Shown: piece after piece, positions 33,232-42,843 of the stretch
Position numbering within the stretch: the stretch's first letter is position 1
Layout: each line of letters opens with the position of its first letter
Source of the DNA: Macrolepiota albuminosa
Lineage: Eukaryota; Basidiomycota; Agaricomycetes; Agaricales; Agaricaceae
Direction: 5' to 3'
Length of the DNA: 64,000 bases
Assembly (NCBI GenBank): GCA_027475525.1
Contig: JAMWFC010000131.1
Span: 248,001-312,000 of the forward strand
Position numbers and translations under genes: made by a program
The notes under the pieces: generated by a model
Told to the model about the DNA's origin: nothing
What the model saw: only the letters and a program-made list of their open reading frames with translations
Database searches by the model: none

Positions 33232-34924
33232 ATGTCGTGTACGCCAATGCATTCTCTGACGCCCCCGCAAACGAACGAGGTCGCACCCCTCATGGCGTGG
33301 GAAGCCCGGGACGCACGTTACCGGGCTTGTCTTGACCGGGAGCACGTGGCGGCGCTTGCACAACAACGTGAGTGCTTTCGCGATGGTCCGCTTACCGCGG
33401 CTGACTTTTCCCCTTCAGAACAACGATCTTCCCCCGCTCCGGAGGCGGGTCCCAGCTGTCTTCTGGAGCCTGCCTCTGGTGGCCCCCTGGCGTTGTCATC
33501 CGGTCGTCCCGCGCCTACCTTCGCACGGATGACCATCCGCCCCCCGCGCCCACCTCCCCCTCCTCGTCCTAGGCTGACTGCCCCTCGTTTTTGCCATTCC
33601 GGGATGGCGGTGGGGGCCGTTTCTGAAGTCCCGGCGGACCGGCGTGTTGCGTGGGAGGAGGTCTCGCAGGAGTCCTTTGGGGAGGCCCTGGAGAGGCTCC
33701 GGGGCTTGCCTCCTCATGCCTGGTGTGTGAGCAACGGGCCGGTAAGTAACCTCGCACCTCTGGTTTCGTCGCTGACCTCAGCGCAGTGTCTGCACTGTGC
33801 CCGCCGGGGGGTGATGTGCCTCTTCGAGGTCCTGGGCCCTTTGTCCCGCCAGGACACGTCTGTGTGCGAGGCGTGCCGCCTCAATCACGAACGATATTCC
33901 GTGTCGGCGTTGTGGAGGGCGCGTTGCGTCGTGAGGGAACAGGGGTGGCCGCTCGGGGGGATTACCCAGAGGATGGGAGTTGAGGAGAGGGATTGGGTGG
34001 CGGAGCCAGAGGGGGAGCCACAGGTGGTGCCCGCGGGGGGTTCAGGGGGGGATCGGGGAGCAGGGGTGCCATTTGGGTGGGGGGCCGGGGCCGGCCCGTG
34101 GTCCTTATCACGCACCGGGTGACCCGGGCGCCCTGATAAGGGGAAGCGGCGGGCGTCGCCGAGCCCGTCCCCCAGGCCTTCCAAGAGGGCGCGTCTGCCC
34201 TCTGAGACCCCGTCCCCGGCCTCTCCCACGTGCGTTTCCCCGGCAGTGTTCTCCCCACTGTCCAGGCGACCTTTGGGCGTCGAGGTGAGGGAGTTGCAAG
34301 CGCGTCTGGAGCAGGCCGACCGGGAGAGGGAGGAGCGGGAGGAGGCAGCAAGGGAGGAGGCGGCGCTACGGCGGGGGTTGGAGGAGGATCGCGAGGCGGC
34401 CCTCCAGGAGTTGGGGGAGGCGAGGGTGGCGCGGGGGGAGGCCGAGGCCCGGCTGGACGCCATGGGGGCCAGGCTGGAGCAGGGGCAGGGTTCCTCGGGG
34501 CTGGTCGAGGCTCTGCGCCGAGACGTAGTGATCGGACGCATGGCCTCCCTAAGTGAGTACTCCCCTTCTCGTGGCTGGGCTGGTACTGATATCTCCAGGC
34601 TGGGCCCGGGAGCATCACCTGCTCCTGGACGGAGTGGCCGCGGTGTTTGCCTCCCTGCAGGAGGGGCTGCAGTCCGGAGCGGGGAGCCCTGAGGTGGAGC
34701 GGGGTCTGGACCTGCTGGGGAGGCTGGTGACCGCGCACCGCCGGAGGAACGTCCCGGCCCCGGGATCATGGTTCGAGCGGGTCCTGGACGAGGGCGAGCA
34801 GCTCCCGTCGTGGGACCAGCTGGCAGAGGAGGTCTTGCGGGAGCATGGTCCGGAGGGAATGGGGGACTTCTGGGGCTGGCCAAGGGGAGGGGAGGGTGAG
34901 GACGGTTTGGGGCCCCAGCTCTGA
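33232..34924 (+). CDS. Antisense gene of element C: spliced paired-cysteine-cluster, coiled-coil protein (one stop)
   Basis: It runs opposite to gag-pol from ATG 33232 to TGA 34922-34924, about 500 residues. Introns: 33368-33418 (GTGAGT, TTCAG; 51 bp), 33742-33786 (GTAAGT, GCGCAG; 45 bp) and 34553-34598 (GTGAGT, CTCCAG; 46 bp). The first two are multiples of three without stops, so unspliced RNA also reads through. The exon from 33787 opens on cysteine: CLHCARRGVMC, then CEACRLNH and a later C, like a Zn2Cys6 pair. A basic patch (GKRRASPSPSPRPSKRAR) and a long coiled coil (ELQARLEQADREREEREEAA) follow, then ASLQEGLQS...SWFERVLDEGEQLP. A TGA at 34120-34122 breaks it, probably from CGA. Function is unknown; RNA or DNA binding is a guess. 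Confidence 0.65.
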
Positions 34925-35115
34925 GGGCCCCCGTTTCCATTCTGTTTTTTCTTTCTTGACATTGCCGGTTTTGTTTCTGTAGTTCCTGTCTTTGTAATAT
35001 TTGTAAGTATAGAAAATGTATATACTTCGGTCTGTTCGAGTGAGTAAAAGGAAAGGTAATGTGGTGAGAAAGCGAGAGACCTTGCCCGACTCCGGGACAC
35101 TACTACGAAGAGGTA
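34925..35115. other. Convergent spacer between antisense gene and pol of element C
   Basis: AT-richer DNA with T-rich runs that could hold polyadenylation signals for both converging genes. No gene is seen. Confidence 0.45.
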
Positions 35116-36652
35116 CTAAGAGAGAGTGAGTTGTGGAAAAGGAAAGCGGAAAGTATACATGGGAGTTGAATCCCTACTGAGCCCAGAGGCGGGGGTTACG
35201 CCCACTACTGCCGTCTGTGAGTCCTGCGCCCAGGAAGGTCGTCTCCCGGGTGCCGTTGTTGGAAGTTCCGGAGTTTGTCGAGGGCGCCTTCGAGGTTTCG
35301 ACGCGGTTCCCAGGTGTCGTCTTCCGGGCCGTATCCCTTCCACCGTACGAGGAAGTGGGGTCATCCACGAATGTTCCGGGAGTCGAGGATGTCTTCAACT
35401 TTGTAGTGGTACTCGTCCTCGACCTCGACCGGGGGAGGGGGCTCAGGGCGTCGTTCGGGGAAAGGATCCAGGGGGTGTCGTTCCAGGAGGCGGACGTGGA
35501 ATACCGGGTGCAGACCTTTTAGTCCCGGAGGGAGCTCGATCTTGTAGGCGTGGGATGAGACCTTCTTCAATATTTTGAACGGGCCGAGACGCTTGTGATC
35601 GAGTTTTGGGGAGGGCTGGCGGGTGCGGAGGTGTCGTCGATCTAACCATACCTTTGTCCCGGGGGTCCAGTCGGGGGTGTCTTCCCATTTCCGGTTGGCG
35701 TGTTTCACGTAGGCCCAGTTCGCGGTGTCGATCTCTTCCCAGAGAAACTCGTGAAGGGATTGGAGGTCCCGGGCGACCTCGTGGGCGGCGTGCGACGGAA
35801 TGTCCTGGAGCGAGAGTGTTAGTCAAGGGTGGTATCCCTTGTTGGCAAAGAAAGGGGATACCCTGGTGGCAGAGTGCGGCGTGTTGTTGTAGGTGAACTC
35901 GGCCAGGGGGAGCTCGGCGCGCCAGTCGTCCTGCAAGTAGTTGACGTACAGTCGGAGGTACTGCTCGAGAGACTGGTTGACCCTTTCGGTTTGGCCGTCG
36001 GTTTCGGGGTGAAGTAGTTGACGTACAGTCGGAGGTACTGCTCGAGAGACTGGTTGACCCTTTCGGTTTGGCCGTCGGTTTCGGGGTGGTAGGCAGTAGA
36101 GAGGTTAGTCTTTACTTCAAGTGCCTTACACAGGGAAGTCCAAAACTTGGACACGAAGAGAGGGCCACGGTCGGAGACGATGTCGTCCAGGAGTCCATGT
36201 TTGGCAAAGACGTGCTCGAGGAACAGCCAGGCAAAGTCCAGGGCGGTGTCCGTGGTGTGGCAGGGTAGGAAGATGCCCTGTTTGGTTAGCCTGCACACAA
36301 CGACGAGAATGGCATCGAACCCTTCCGATTCCAGGAGTTCGACGATGTGGTCCAGGGATATGGAGGACCAGGGGCGTCGTCCAACTGGCAGGGGTTTCAG
36401 GAGTCCGTATGGTCGGTGTCGGGGAACCTTGGCCCAGAGGCGGGGTTCACATGATCGAATGTAGCGGGTCACGTCCTTCTTCAATCCTGGCCAAAAGTAA
36501 GTCCGGGAGATAAGCTGGAGGGTCTTACGTATCCCAGGGTGTTCCCGGAGCTTGTGGTCGTGGTGCTGGCACAGGACGTCGTAGCGGAGTCGGGCGTGAT
36601 CCGGGACATAAATGCGGCCATCCCGGAGGAGGAGTTTCTCGTCGGGAGACAA
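35116..36652 (-). pseudogene. pol: integrase and chromodomain of element C
   Basis: The zinc module begins HHDHKLREHPGI...YFWPGLKKDV...SCEPRLWAK, so the second Cys of the usual CxxC is lost. The core has ISLDHIVELLESEGFDAILV, IVSDRGPLFVSKFW and [13 protein letters not shown], keeping D, D, E. The C-terminal part reads [20 protein letters not shown] and [16 protein letters not shown] chromodomain follows: [16 protein letters not shown], in-frame TGA at 35361-35363 (normally Trp or Arg), then [20 protein letters not shown] stop near 35820 and a 77-bp duplication at 35935-36088 also break it. Chromodomains steer chromoviruses to heterochromatin. Confidence 0.88.
35935..36088. repeat. 77-bp tandem duplication 9
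   Basis: Copies 35935-36011 and 36012-36088, in integrase of element C. Confidence 0.9.
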
Positions 36653-36680
36653 GGAAAAGGCGGGGTCCCGGTCGGTTCTG

Positions 36681-36834
36681 TCGGGAGGGTTGCGGGGGTC
36701 ATGATCGGCGAAATACTTGTCTCGGGGGGCGCGGCGGATCTGGCTCAGGGTTCCTTCTCGGGAGGGTTGCGGGGGTCATGATCGGCGAAATACTTGTCTC
36801 GGGGGGCGCGGCGGATCTGGCTCAGGGTTCCTTC
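36681..36834. repeat. 77-bp tandem duplication 10
   Basis: Copies 36681-36757 and 36758-36834, between RNase H and integrase of element C. Confidence 0.9.
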
Positions 36835-38540
36835 GTCGTTTAAGATCAGTACGGCATTCAAATGTTCAGGAGGGATCACCACGCAATGGTTGAACGCATT
36901 GCGTTCCGCCTCGAACGACTTCTTGGGGTAGACGTCCGGCCGACGGGTGAGGGCGTCGGGTTTAGCTCCAAGTCGTCCCGGGCGGTACTGGATCGTGAAG
37001 TCGTACTCCGAGAGGATCTCGGACCACCGGGCCTGCCGTCGACTAAGTTGTTTGGTCATGGTGAAGTACTGCAGGTTGTTGTGATCCGAGTAGACCTGAA
37101 TCCAGTGCCGGGCTCCCTCGAGGTAGGCTCGCCATTGCTTGAAGGCTTCGACGATGGCGAGGAGCTCCTTGTTGTAGATGTCGTAGTTGAGCTCGGCGTC
37201 GATCATGGACCGGGTGTAGAAGGCAACTGGCCGGGGCTCCCCTCTGTCAGGTTCCATCTGCGAGAGGATCCCGGCAATGGCGTAGTCGGAGGCGTCGCAT
37301 TCCAGGATAATCGGGAGGGTCGGGTCGTAGTGCTGGAGTACGGGGGCGGTCGTGAAAGCCTCCTTGAGCAGGTTAAAGACACTCTGGCACTTACTGTCCC
37401 AGTTCTAGGCGACGTCCTTGCGCGTGAGCCGGTTGAGGGGTTTCGTGATACCAGAGTAGTTATCTATGAACCTCCGGTAAAAGTTAGCGAAACCCAAGAA
37501 AGACTGTACTTCCTTGACGTTCCGGGGCTGCGGCCAGTTGACGATGGCCTCGACCTTGTGGGGGTCCATGCGAACGCCGTTCGGGGATACGATGACGCCA
37601 AGATACTCAACCTCTTCCATATGGAATGAACACTTCTCGGGCTTGGCGTGGAGGTTGTGCTCCCAGAGGCGTTCGAGGACTTGCCGGACATGCTTCTGGT
37701 GATCCTCCGGCGAGTCGGAATAAATGAGGATGTCGTCCAGGTAGACGATCACGAAGACGTCGCTCATGTCATGGAAGATGTCGTTCATGAAGTATTGGAA
37801 CGTGGCGGGGGAGTTAGTCATTCCGAAAGGCATCACAAGGTACTCAAACAGACCATACCGCGTGCGGAACGCGGTTTTCCACTCGTGTCCTGGGGCGATG
37901 CGGACGTTGTTGTAACCGGAGCGGAGGTCGATCTTCGTATAAACCTTGGCACTGCGGAGTCGATCGACCAGATCGCCAATGAGTGGGAGCGGGTAGCGGT
38001 TCTTCTTGGTGATCTTATTGAGTCCCCGGTAGTCAGTCGATCGACCAGATCGCCAATGAGTGGGAGCGGGTAGCGGTTCTTCTTGGTGATCTTATTGAGT
38101 CCCCGGTAGTCAACACAGAGTCGGAGCGAGCCGTCCTTCTTCTTGGCGAATAGAACCGGGGCTCCGGCGGCGGAGGCGGAGGGTTGGATGAATCCCTTAC
38201 CAAGCATTTCGTCGAGGTAGTCCTTGAGAGCCCGGAGTTCGACCTCTGACATGTTGTAGACCTTGCCGAAAGGGGGGGTGGCTCCTTCCTCGAGGTCGAT
38301 GGTGTGATCATAGGGGTGGTGAGGGGGGATCTCCTTGGCATCTCCTTCGGAGAATACGTCAGCGAACTCGTGATACTCTGGGGGAACTACTTCTCAGAGG
38401 ATTTGCTCCTCGGTTTTCTGTTCCAGGGGAATAGCGTCCCCTTGTAGGTGTTCCTCCGGGAGAGAGGGCGAGGTGTGTAGCTGAAATGTGGGAGTCCCAT
38501 CCCTCATGAGGTGGGCGAAGGGGGCGGCCCCAATGATCCT
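36745..38540 (-). pseudogene. pol: reverse transcriptase / RNase H of element C
   Basis: [62 protein letters not shown] and [14 protein letters not shown] (YLDD). Connection: [18 protein letters not shown]. RNase H: VAFYTRSMIDAELNYDIYNK, YSDHNNLQYFTMTKQLSRRQ, ending RPGRLGAKPDALTRRPD. A TAG near 37408 and 77-bp duplications at 36681 and 37958 break the frame. Confidence 0.9.
37958..38111. repeat. 77-bp tandem duplication 11
   Basis: Copies 37958-38034 and 38035-38111, in RT of element C. Confidence 0.9.
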
Positions 38541-38708
38541 AATGTCGAGTGCGCTCGGGTCGATCGGGGTCGCAGAAGCATTGGCCGGAGCGGGTGTGAC
38601 GCGTGTCTGAGACCGGCAGGGGTAGTTCGGCCCCTTGTACTTGTTCCGAGGAATGTTTGGGGGTCGATCGGGGGCCTGGCGTTTTGCCGCTCTTCCCGTT
38701 GTTGTTGT

Positions 38709-38862
38709 TCCGGAGTGGGGACCGTGGGGGCTGCCGGGACTGCTGGGGCCGGTTCCGGGGGTTTCCGTCGAATGTGAATCGAGCGTCCGGAGTGGGGACC
38801 GTGGGGGCTGCCGGGACTGCTGGGGCCGGTTCCGGGGGTTTCCGTCGAATGTGAATCGAGCG
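38709..38862. repeat. 77-bp tandem duplication 12
   Basis: Copies 38709-38785 and 38786-38862, in gag of element C. Confidence 0.9.
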
Positions 38863-38900
38863 TCCTGGGTCCGCGGGGTCGTTGAGGGGCTGAGGGGAGG

Positions 38901-39054
38901 GGGACACGTGGACTTCGTCGAGCAGTTGCTGTAATTCTTCCCGGAGGATCGTATTGCGCCTATACTTTACCATGGTTGGGACACGTGGACTTCGTCGAGC
39001 AGTTGCTGTAATTCTTCCCGGAGGATCGTATTGCGCCTATACTTTACCATGGTT
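38901..39054. repeat. 77-bp tandem duplication 13
   Basis: Copies 38901-38977 and 38978-39054, in gag of element C. Confidence 0.9.
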
Positions 39055-39750
39055 TGTTCTGGGAGTTCTCCTCGTGTGAGGCAATCCCCGAATTCGACCA
39101 GGCAGTGAGCCCATTCCTCTGGAGTGCCTTCGAAGTCGTCATGTCCGAATTCCACGAGCAGCGCCCTTGTCCGTTGCGCGAAGTCCTCCGGTGAGATCCT
39201 GAGGGAGCGGAGTACCTCATCCCGTTGCCATTCATACTTCTCGAGGCGTCGTCGTCCCATTGGTGAGGGAGGGGTTCGAGCAGGTGGAGCGGCGGCCGGG
39301 TAATGACGAGGGGGGTAGTCGGGGTAGGGGGGTCCTCGGGGTTCTCAGGGTTGGGGGACGGGGCGCTGATAACCGTAGTAGGGGGTGGGTGCAAAGGGGC
39401 CCTCGCTGGGGGGAATAGGGCGAGGTCCACTGGGTACAGGTGGGGTCTCCGGCAGGCCCCCGGGGATGCTCCGGTACGAGGGGACCTCCACGGGTCGTGC
39501 CATGGCTAAGTTGGGTGGAGGGGCCCAGCTGGCTGAGGGCCCCAGGTCGTAGAGGGACGGGTCGGGGGCCCAGTGGCGGTGGAGATATTTGGGGTTCGTA
39601 CGGGAGAGGTGGATAGACGGGGCGGGGGGTCTGCGCGGAGTAGTGATCGGGTACCGGGCATCCGTAAGGGTCGGTCTGGTACCCCGTGGGGTAGTAAGTG
39701 TGAGTATACGTAGCCATCAAGAACGGTGTAAGGAGGGAGTCTTGATATTA

Positions 39751-40528
39751 TGTCAGGTTCCGCTGAGTTGGGGGCTTTCCGGGAAAGCAACGCCCTTACA
39801 ATGCGGACTTGACCTACGAATACTCGGGTGTCTGGAACTCCGGGGCTAGGACTCCGGGGTTCAAGACGAGGACAGGGGTAATCCCAGGATAGGGGACTAG
39901 AGTCCGGGGGTTTTGGGTTGGAGGTAACTGAGGTTAGAGGGGGTCGAGTCGCGAACCGGAGGTTCTAAGACGAGACCAAGTTAGTAAATCAAGAGTCGCG
40001 GTAACTGAGGTTAGAGGGGGTCGAGTCGCGAACCGGAGGTTCTAAGACGAGACCAAGTTAGTAAATCAAGAGTCGTGAAGTGCGTACCAAAACTTAGAGC
40101 ACGCGAATACTTAGGCGTGCCAGTCAAAGCGTACCAATCAAGGCGTACCAGTCAAGCAAGAGGGCACGCAATAACCAAAGTAACAGTGTATGTAATATCA
40201 AGACTACCGAACACAACAGGGAGCTACACCATAAGTACTACGGGACCGGGTCTCAGGATTCCGGGGTGTCTGGGATGGGTTCTGGGAGTCATTGAGTAGC
40301 GGGCAGGGATTGTATACCGGGATCGTGCGTGTGGGGCGCGCGATCAATTGACGCGGGGGGAGTCGTGATGCGTGATGCGTGATGGCCGGGAACGAGTTGC
40401 GTGATCCGATCGTTGATCGGGGCTGATGGCGGCTGATGGCAGTGTCGGCGGTCGTGATGGCGGGGCGTGTCCTGTGGGGTCGGAGGGAGGGTCCCGGATG
40501 GTGGGCCCGGAGGGGAGGGGTCGTGACA
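39751..40528 (-). repeat. 5' LTR of element C
   Basis: 778 bp including a 77-bp tandem duplication (39923-40076) absent from the other LTR. LTRs of one insertion start identical, so the duplication arose later or in assembly. Confidence 0.88.
39923..40076. repeat. 77-bp tandem duplication 14
   Basis: Copies 39923-39999 and 40000-40076, in the 5' LTR of element C; absent from the 3' LTR. Confidence 0.9.
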
Positions 40529-40533
40529 GTTCA
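40529..40533. other. Target-site duplication of element C (right)
   Basis: GTTCA, matching 32354-32358. Confidence 0.85.
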
Positions 40534-41131
40534 GACAGTTAGCGACTATGAACATAGTCAGCTCAAAAGAAATCTGAACCATGAGGTGAACTGAGGAGTG
40601 TAAACTGAGGTACTCTGTTCTGTGTGTAGCTAGTAACAACAGTAAGTATTTATAGTAGAAATGAGTTCTCCATTGTTAATTGACTTAAGGATCGTCAAGG
40701 AGCAGTGAACTGTAAGAAAGGTAATTAAATGTTGTGCATTAAGCTAAATAATGAGAAATGAAACAAGCAGGCTGTTCATCTGACTGGGGGTGGGGTGCCA
40801 AGAGGCATCAGGTGCCAGGGTAAAGGTCCAGCCATTTGTCATGAGTAAATGGCATTATTTCTAATCTATAAGGGCTGTCACTGGCTAGCTGCACCATGTG
40901 CTGATAGATTGATGCTACCTGTTAATGCTTGCCAGCGGCATGATGCTAGCTGTCACTTCAGCTGCCACCAGCACTATCACTGATTGGATCTGTTGCTTGC
41001 CATGTGTGGCCATTGGGTAAGGCCTAAATTGGATAAATTGTAGGCACCAAGTCCGGAATGTGCACAGCAAGGTGTCCAGAACTGATGTCAGGCCTGCTGT
41101 TGATGCATCTAGCCTGTGTGGAGTCCTATCA
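40534..41131 (-). repeat. 5' LTR of element 3, part 2
   Basis: It ends GGAGTCCTATCA on the plus strand, the complement of the TGATAGGACCCC start of LTR B. Internal stretches near 40960-41030 resemble 20640-20720. Confidence 0.75.
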
Positions 41132-41589
41132 GCATGTTCTGCTGGGATGACTTTCTCATTCACCAGCACTTGACAGTGCTCAAGCTGAATCATATAGAGA
41201 AAATATAAAAATTAAAGTAAGTCAAAAACCTGCCCCAATGATTGAATATTTTGTTTGATTTATTAATCAGTGATTTGTTGTTCAAATCACATGATTTATA
41301 GATCATTATTAAGCCAGGATGCAGCTGTATGTCATGTGAATTTCTACAATTTTTGCTTAGGTAATTGTTGCACACTATGTGAATCCTTCCAAAATAGCCA
41401 AACATTGAGGCAGTTTTTTGAGCCAGTGTAGCTGCTCCAGACAATAGAGGCAAGGTAATTGTTGCACACCATGTGAATCTTGCCAAAAAGGCCAAACATT
41501 GAGGCAGTTCCTTCAGCCAGTGTAACATGACTTTGTTACAACACATGAATGGCATTCCCAATATCATATTATAGTGATCAAAGTTTGCT
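41132..41589. other. Degenerate DNA with a protease fragment of another Gypsy element
   Basis: AT-rich sequence. On the minus strand near 41510-41597 it encodes VANFDHYNMILGMPFM, which resembles the ILGxPF end of a retropepsin. Two related copies of about 75 bp (41360-41435 and 41454-41528) carry several differences and a 94-bp spacing. Confidence 0.45.
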
Positions 41590-42843
41590 ACATCCATATA
41601 TTCCTGGCTACATGAGCCAGATGTTTAGACAGTTACATTTGCTCTATGCCTTGGGGCTAGAGCCCAAGTGGTCTGCCCTAAGGCTGCATATTATGGCAAA
41701 AGAAAGATTGAGGTTCTGGACTGCTCCCAATGGGACTTATATTAGCCCCAGATCAGATGCAGAACCCTGCATCTCTGAAGATGACAAGAAAGAAGTCTTC
41801 AAGGTCATGAACAAAGCCTGGGCCCTATCAACCAAAGAGACATCCAGCATGGAGTTATTGCTATTTCATGTGTTCTGCAACTATTGGGACATATTGGAAC
41901 AAGTGAGGGCACCCATCACAGCAGAGGTGCTGGAGGCATTTGTGGCAGCCCTGGCAGGGGGTGTACTCAAAATCTGCCATTGAAAACTTCTTAGCTGGGG
42001 TGAAAGTGTGGCATTTGCTGCACACTGAGACCTGGAACATAGACAAGTTCTGGATGAAAACTTTAATCAAAGCTGCTGAGAGACTAATCTCAAAGACCTC
42101 AAAGAGAAAGAAAAGAAGACCATGCATGCCAGCTTTTCTTGAAGCCATGCACCATCAGCTGGGCATAAGCAATACAGAGCCAAACTTGCTCAATGTAGCA
42201 ATGTTTGCGTGTGCCACCTGACTGGGTGAATTCACAGTGCAAACTTTAACCTCTTTTGACCTCTCCATACATGTAAAACCGAGCAATGTATACAAATCAA
42301 CAGACAGAACAGGCCTTGAAACCATGGCCTTCCACCTGCCCAGGACAAAAATGGTGGTCCATGGAGAGATTGTGATGTGGGCAGCACAAAGTGGAGTCTC
42401 AGACCTCAGAAAGACTCTTGAAACTCACCTGAGAGTGAATTCACTGCCATCAGATGACCTATTTGCATATCACAATAAAAAAGAAAAATACACAGCATTG
42501 ACCAAGAAAAAGTTCTTGGAAGTGCTCATCAAAGCCACAAAAGCTGCAAACCTAGAACTGTTACAGGGACATGGCATTTAGAATTGGTGCAACCTTAGAG
42601 TACCTCATGAGGGGGGTACCTTTTGAAGCTATGAAAGCTATTGGGCATTGGTCCAGCGATGTGTTCTATGGGTATTTGTCAAAGCATGAGCAAATACTAG
42701 CACCATACCTACAAGCTGTACCCATGCTGCACGAATCATTCTTAAAATTGATGCTGGCATTTAGGAAAATAGTAGGCCCAGGTGAGCACATGTCATTATA
42801 CCAGTCTCAGCAAGCCCTTCTAGTTAGAAGAGGTATTGCGTAG
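41590..42843 (+). pseudogene. Tyrosine recombinase of an Agaricomycete YR transposon (frameshifted)
   Basis: The N-terminal part reads SALRLHIMAKERLRFWTAPN and ETSSMELLLFHVFCNYWDIL, the DNA-binding half of this family. After a frame change near 41965, GVKVWHLLHTETWNIDKFW follows. An in-frame TGA at about 42220 precedes LGEFTVQTLTSFDLS. The catalytic end has GHGI, then by a +1 shift at about 42577-42582 RIGATLEYLMRGVP, GHWSSDVFYGYLSKHEQILA. Thus the HxxR, GHW and Tyr positions are all present across the shift. Such recombinases move Crypton-type elements by strand exchange. Terminal repeats were not found. Confidence 0.75.

Larger units (their letters stand above)
38541..39790 (-). pseudogene. 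gag: gag-like region of element C
   Basis: The N-terminal part is Pro/Tyr-rich (YPTGYQTDPYGCPVPDHYSA). The middle has YEWQRDEVLRSLRISPEDFA and EWAHCLVEFGDCLTRGELPE followed by TMVKYRRNTILREELQQLLD. No CCHC knuckle or protease is found before RT, suggesting an internal deletion. Two 77-bp duplications (38709, 38901) shift the frame. Confidence 0.65.
32359..40528 (-). mobile_element. Element C: complete chromovirus-type Gypsy element with antisense gene
   Basis: The LTRs at 32359-33102 and 39751-40528 share TGTCAGGTTCCGCTGAG and CGTGACA ends, and GTTCA flanks both sides. Gag-pol reads right to left: gag-like 39790-39044, RT 38252-37405, RNase H 37257-36745, integrase 36652-35361, chromodomain to about 35290. 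The polypurine tract is at 33103-33114. On the opposite strand, between the 3' LTR and pol, lies a spliced gene (33232-34924). The protease is not found: sequence passes from gag to IRIIGAAPFAHLMRDG, so a deletion is likely. GC content is much higher than in the surrounding elements. Confidence 0.9.
20740..41131 (-). mobile_element. Element 3: oldest related Gypsy element, opened by several insertions
   Basis: Minus-strand order is LTR (41131-40534 plus 32358-31988), primer site, gag (31980-30499), solo LTR A (30494-27555), rest of gag and protease (27550-27123), RT (26845-24953), solo LTR (24948-23999), RNase H and integrase (23995-22146), then an antisense gene remnant (20988-21740, plus strand). 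The 3' LTR is not in the window; element 2 sits against the left edge. CpG is nearly gone and many stops fit C-to-T or G-to-A change. Confidence 0.82.

Noticed and set aside
33885..34940. 351-codon minus-strand ORF opposite the element C antisense gene
   Set aside because: Pro/Ala/Arg-rich shadow of the GC-rich coiled-coil coding strand; the plus strand has splice signals and a cysteine cluster.
41360..41528. Seventeenth 77-bp duplication candidate
   Set aside because: The two copies differ at many bases and are 94 bp apart, so this is a true old duplication.
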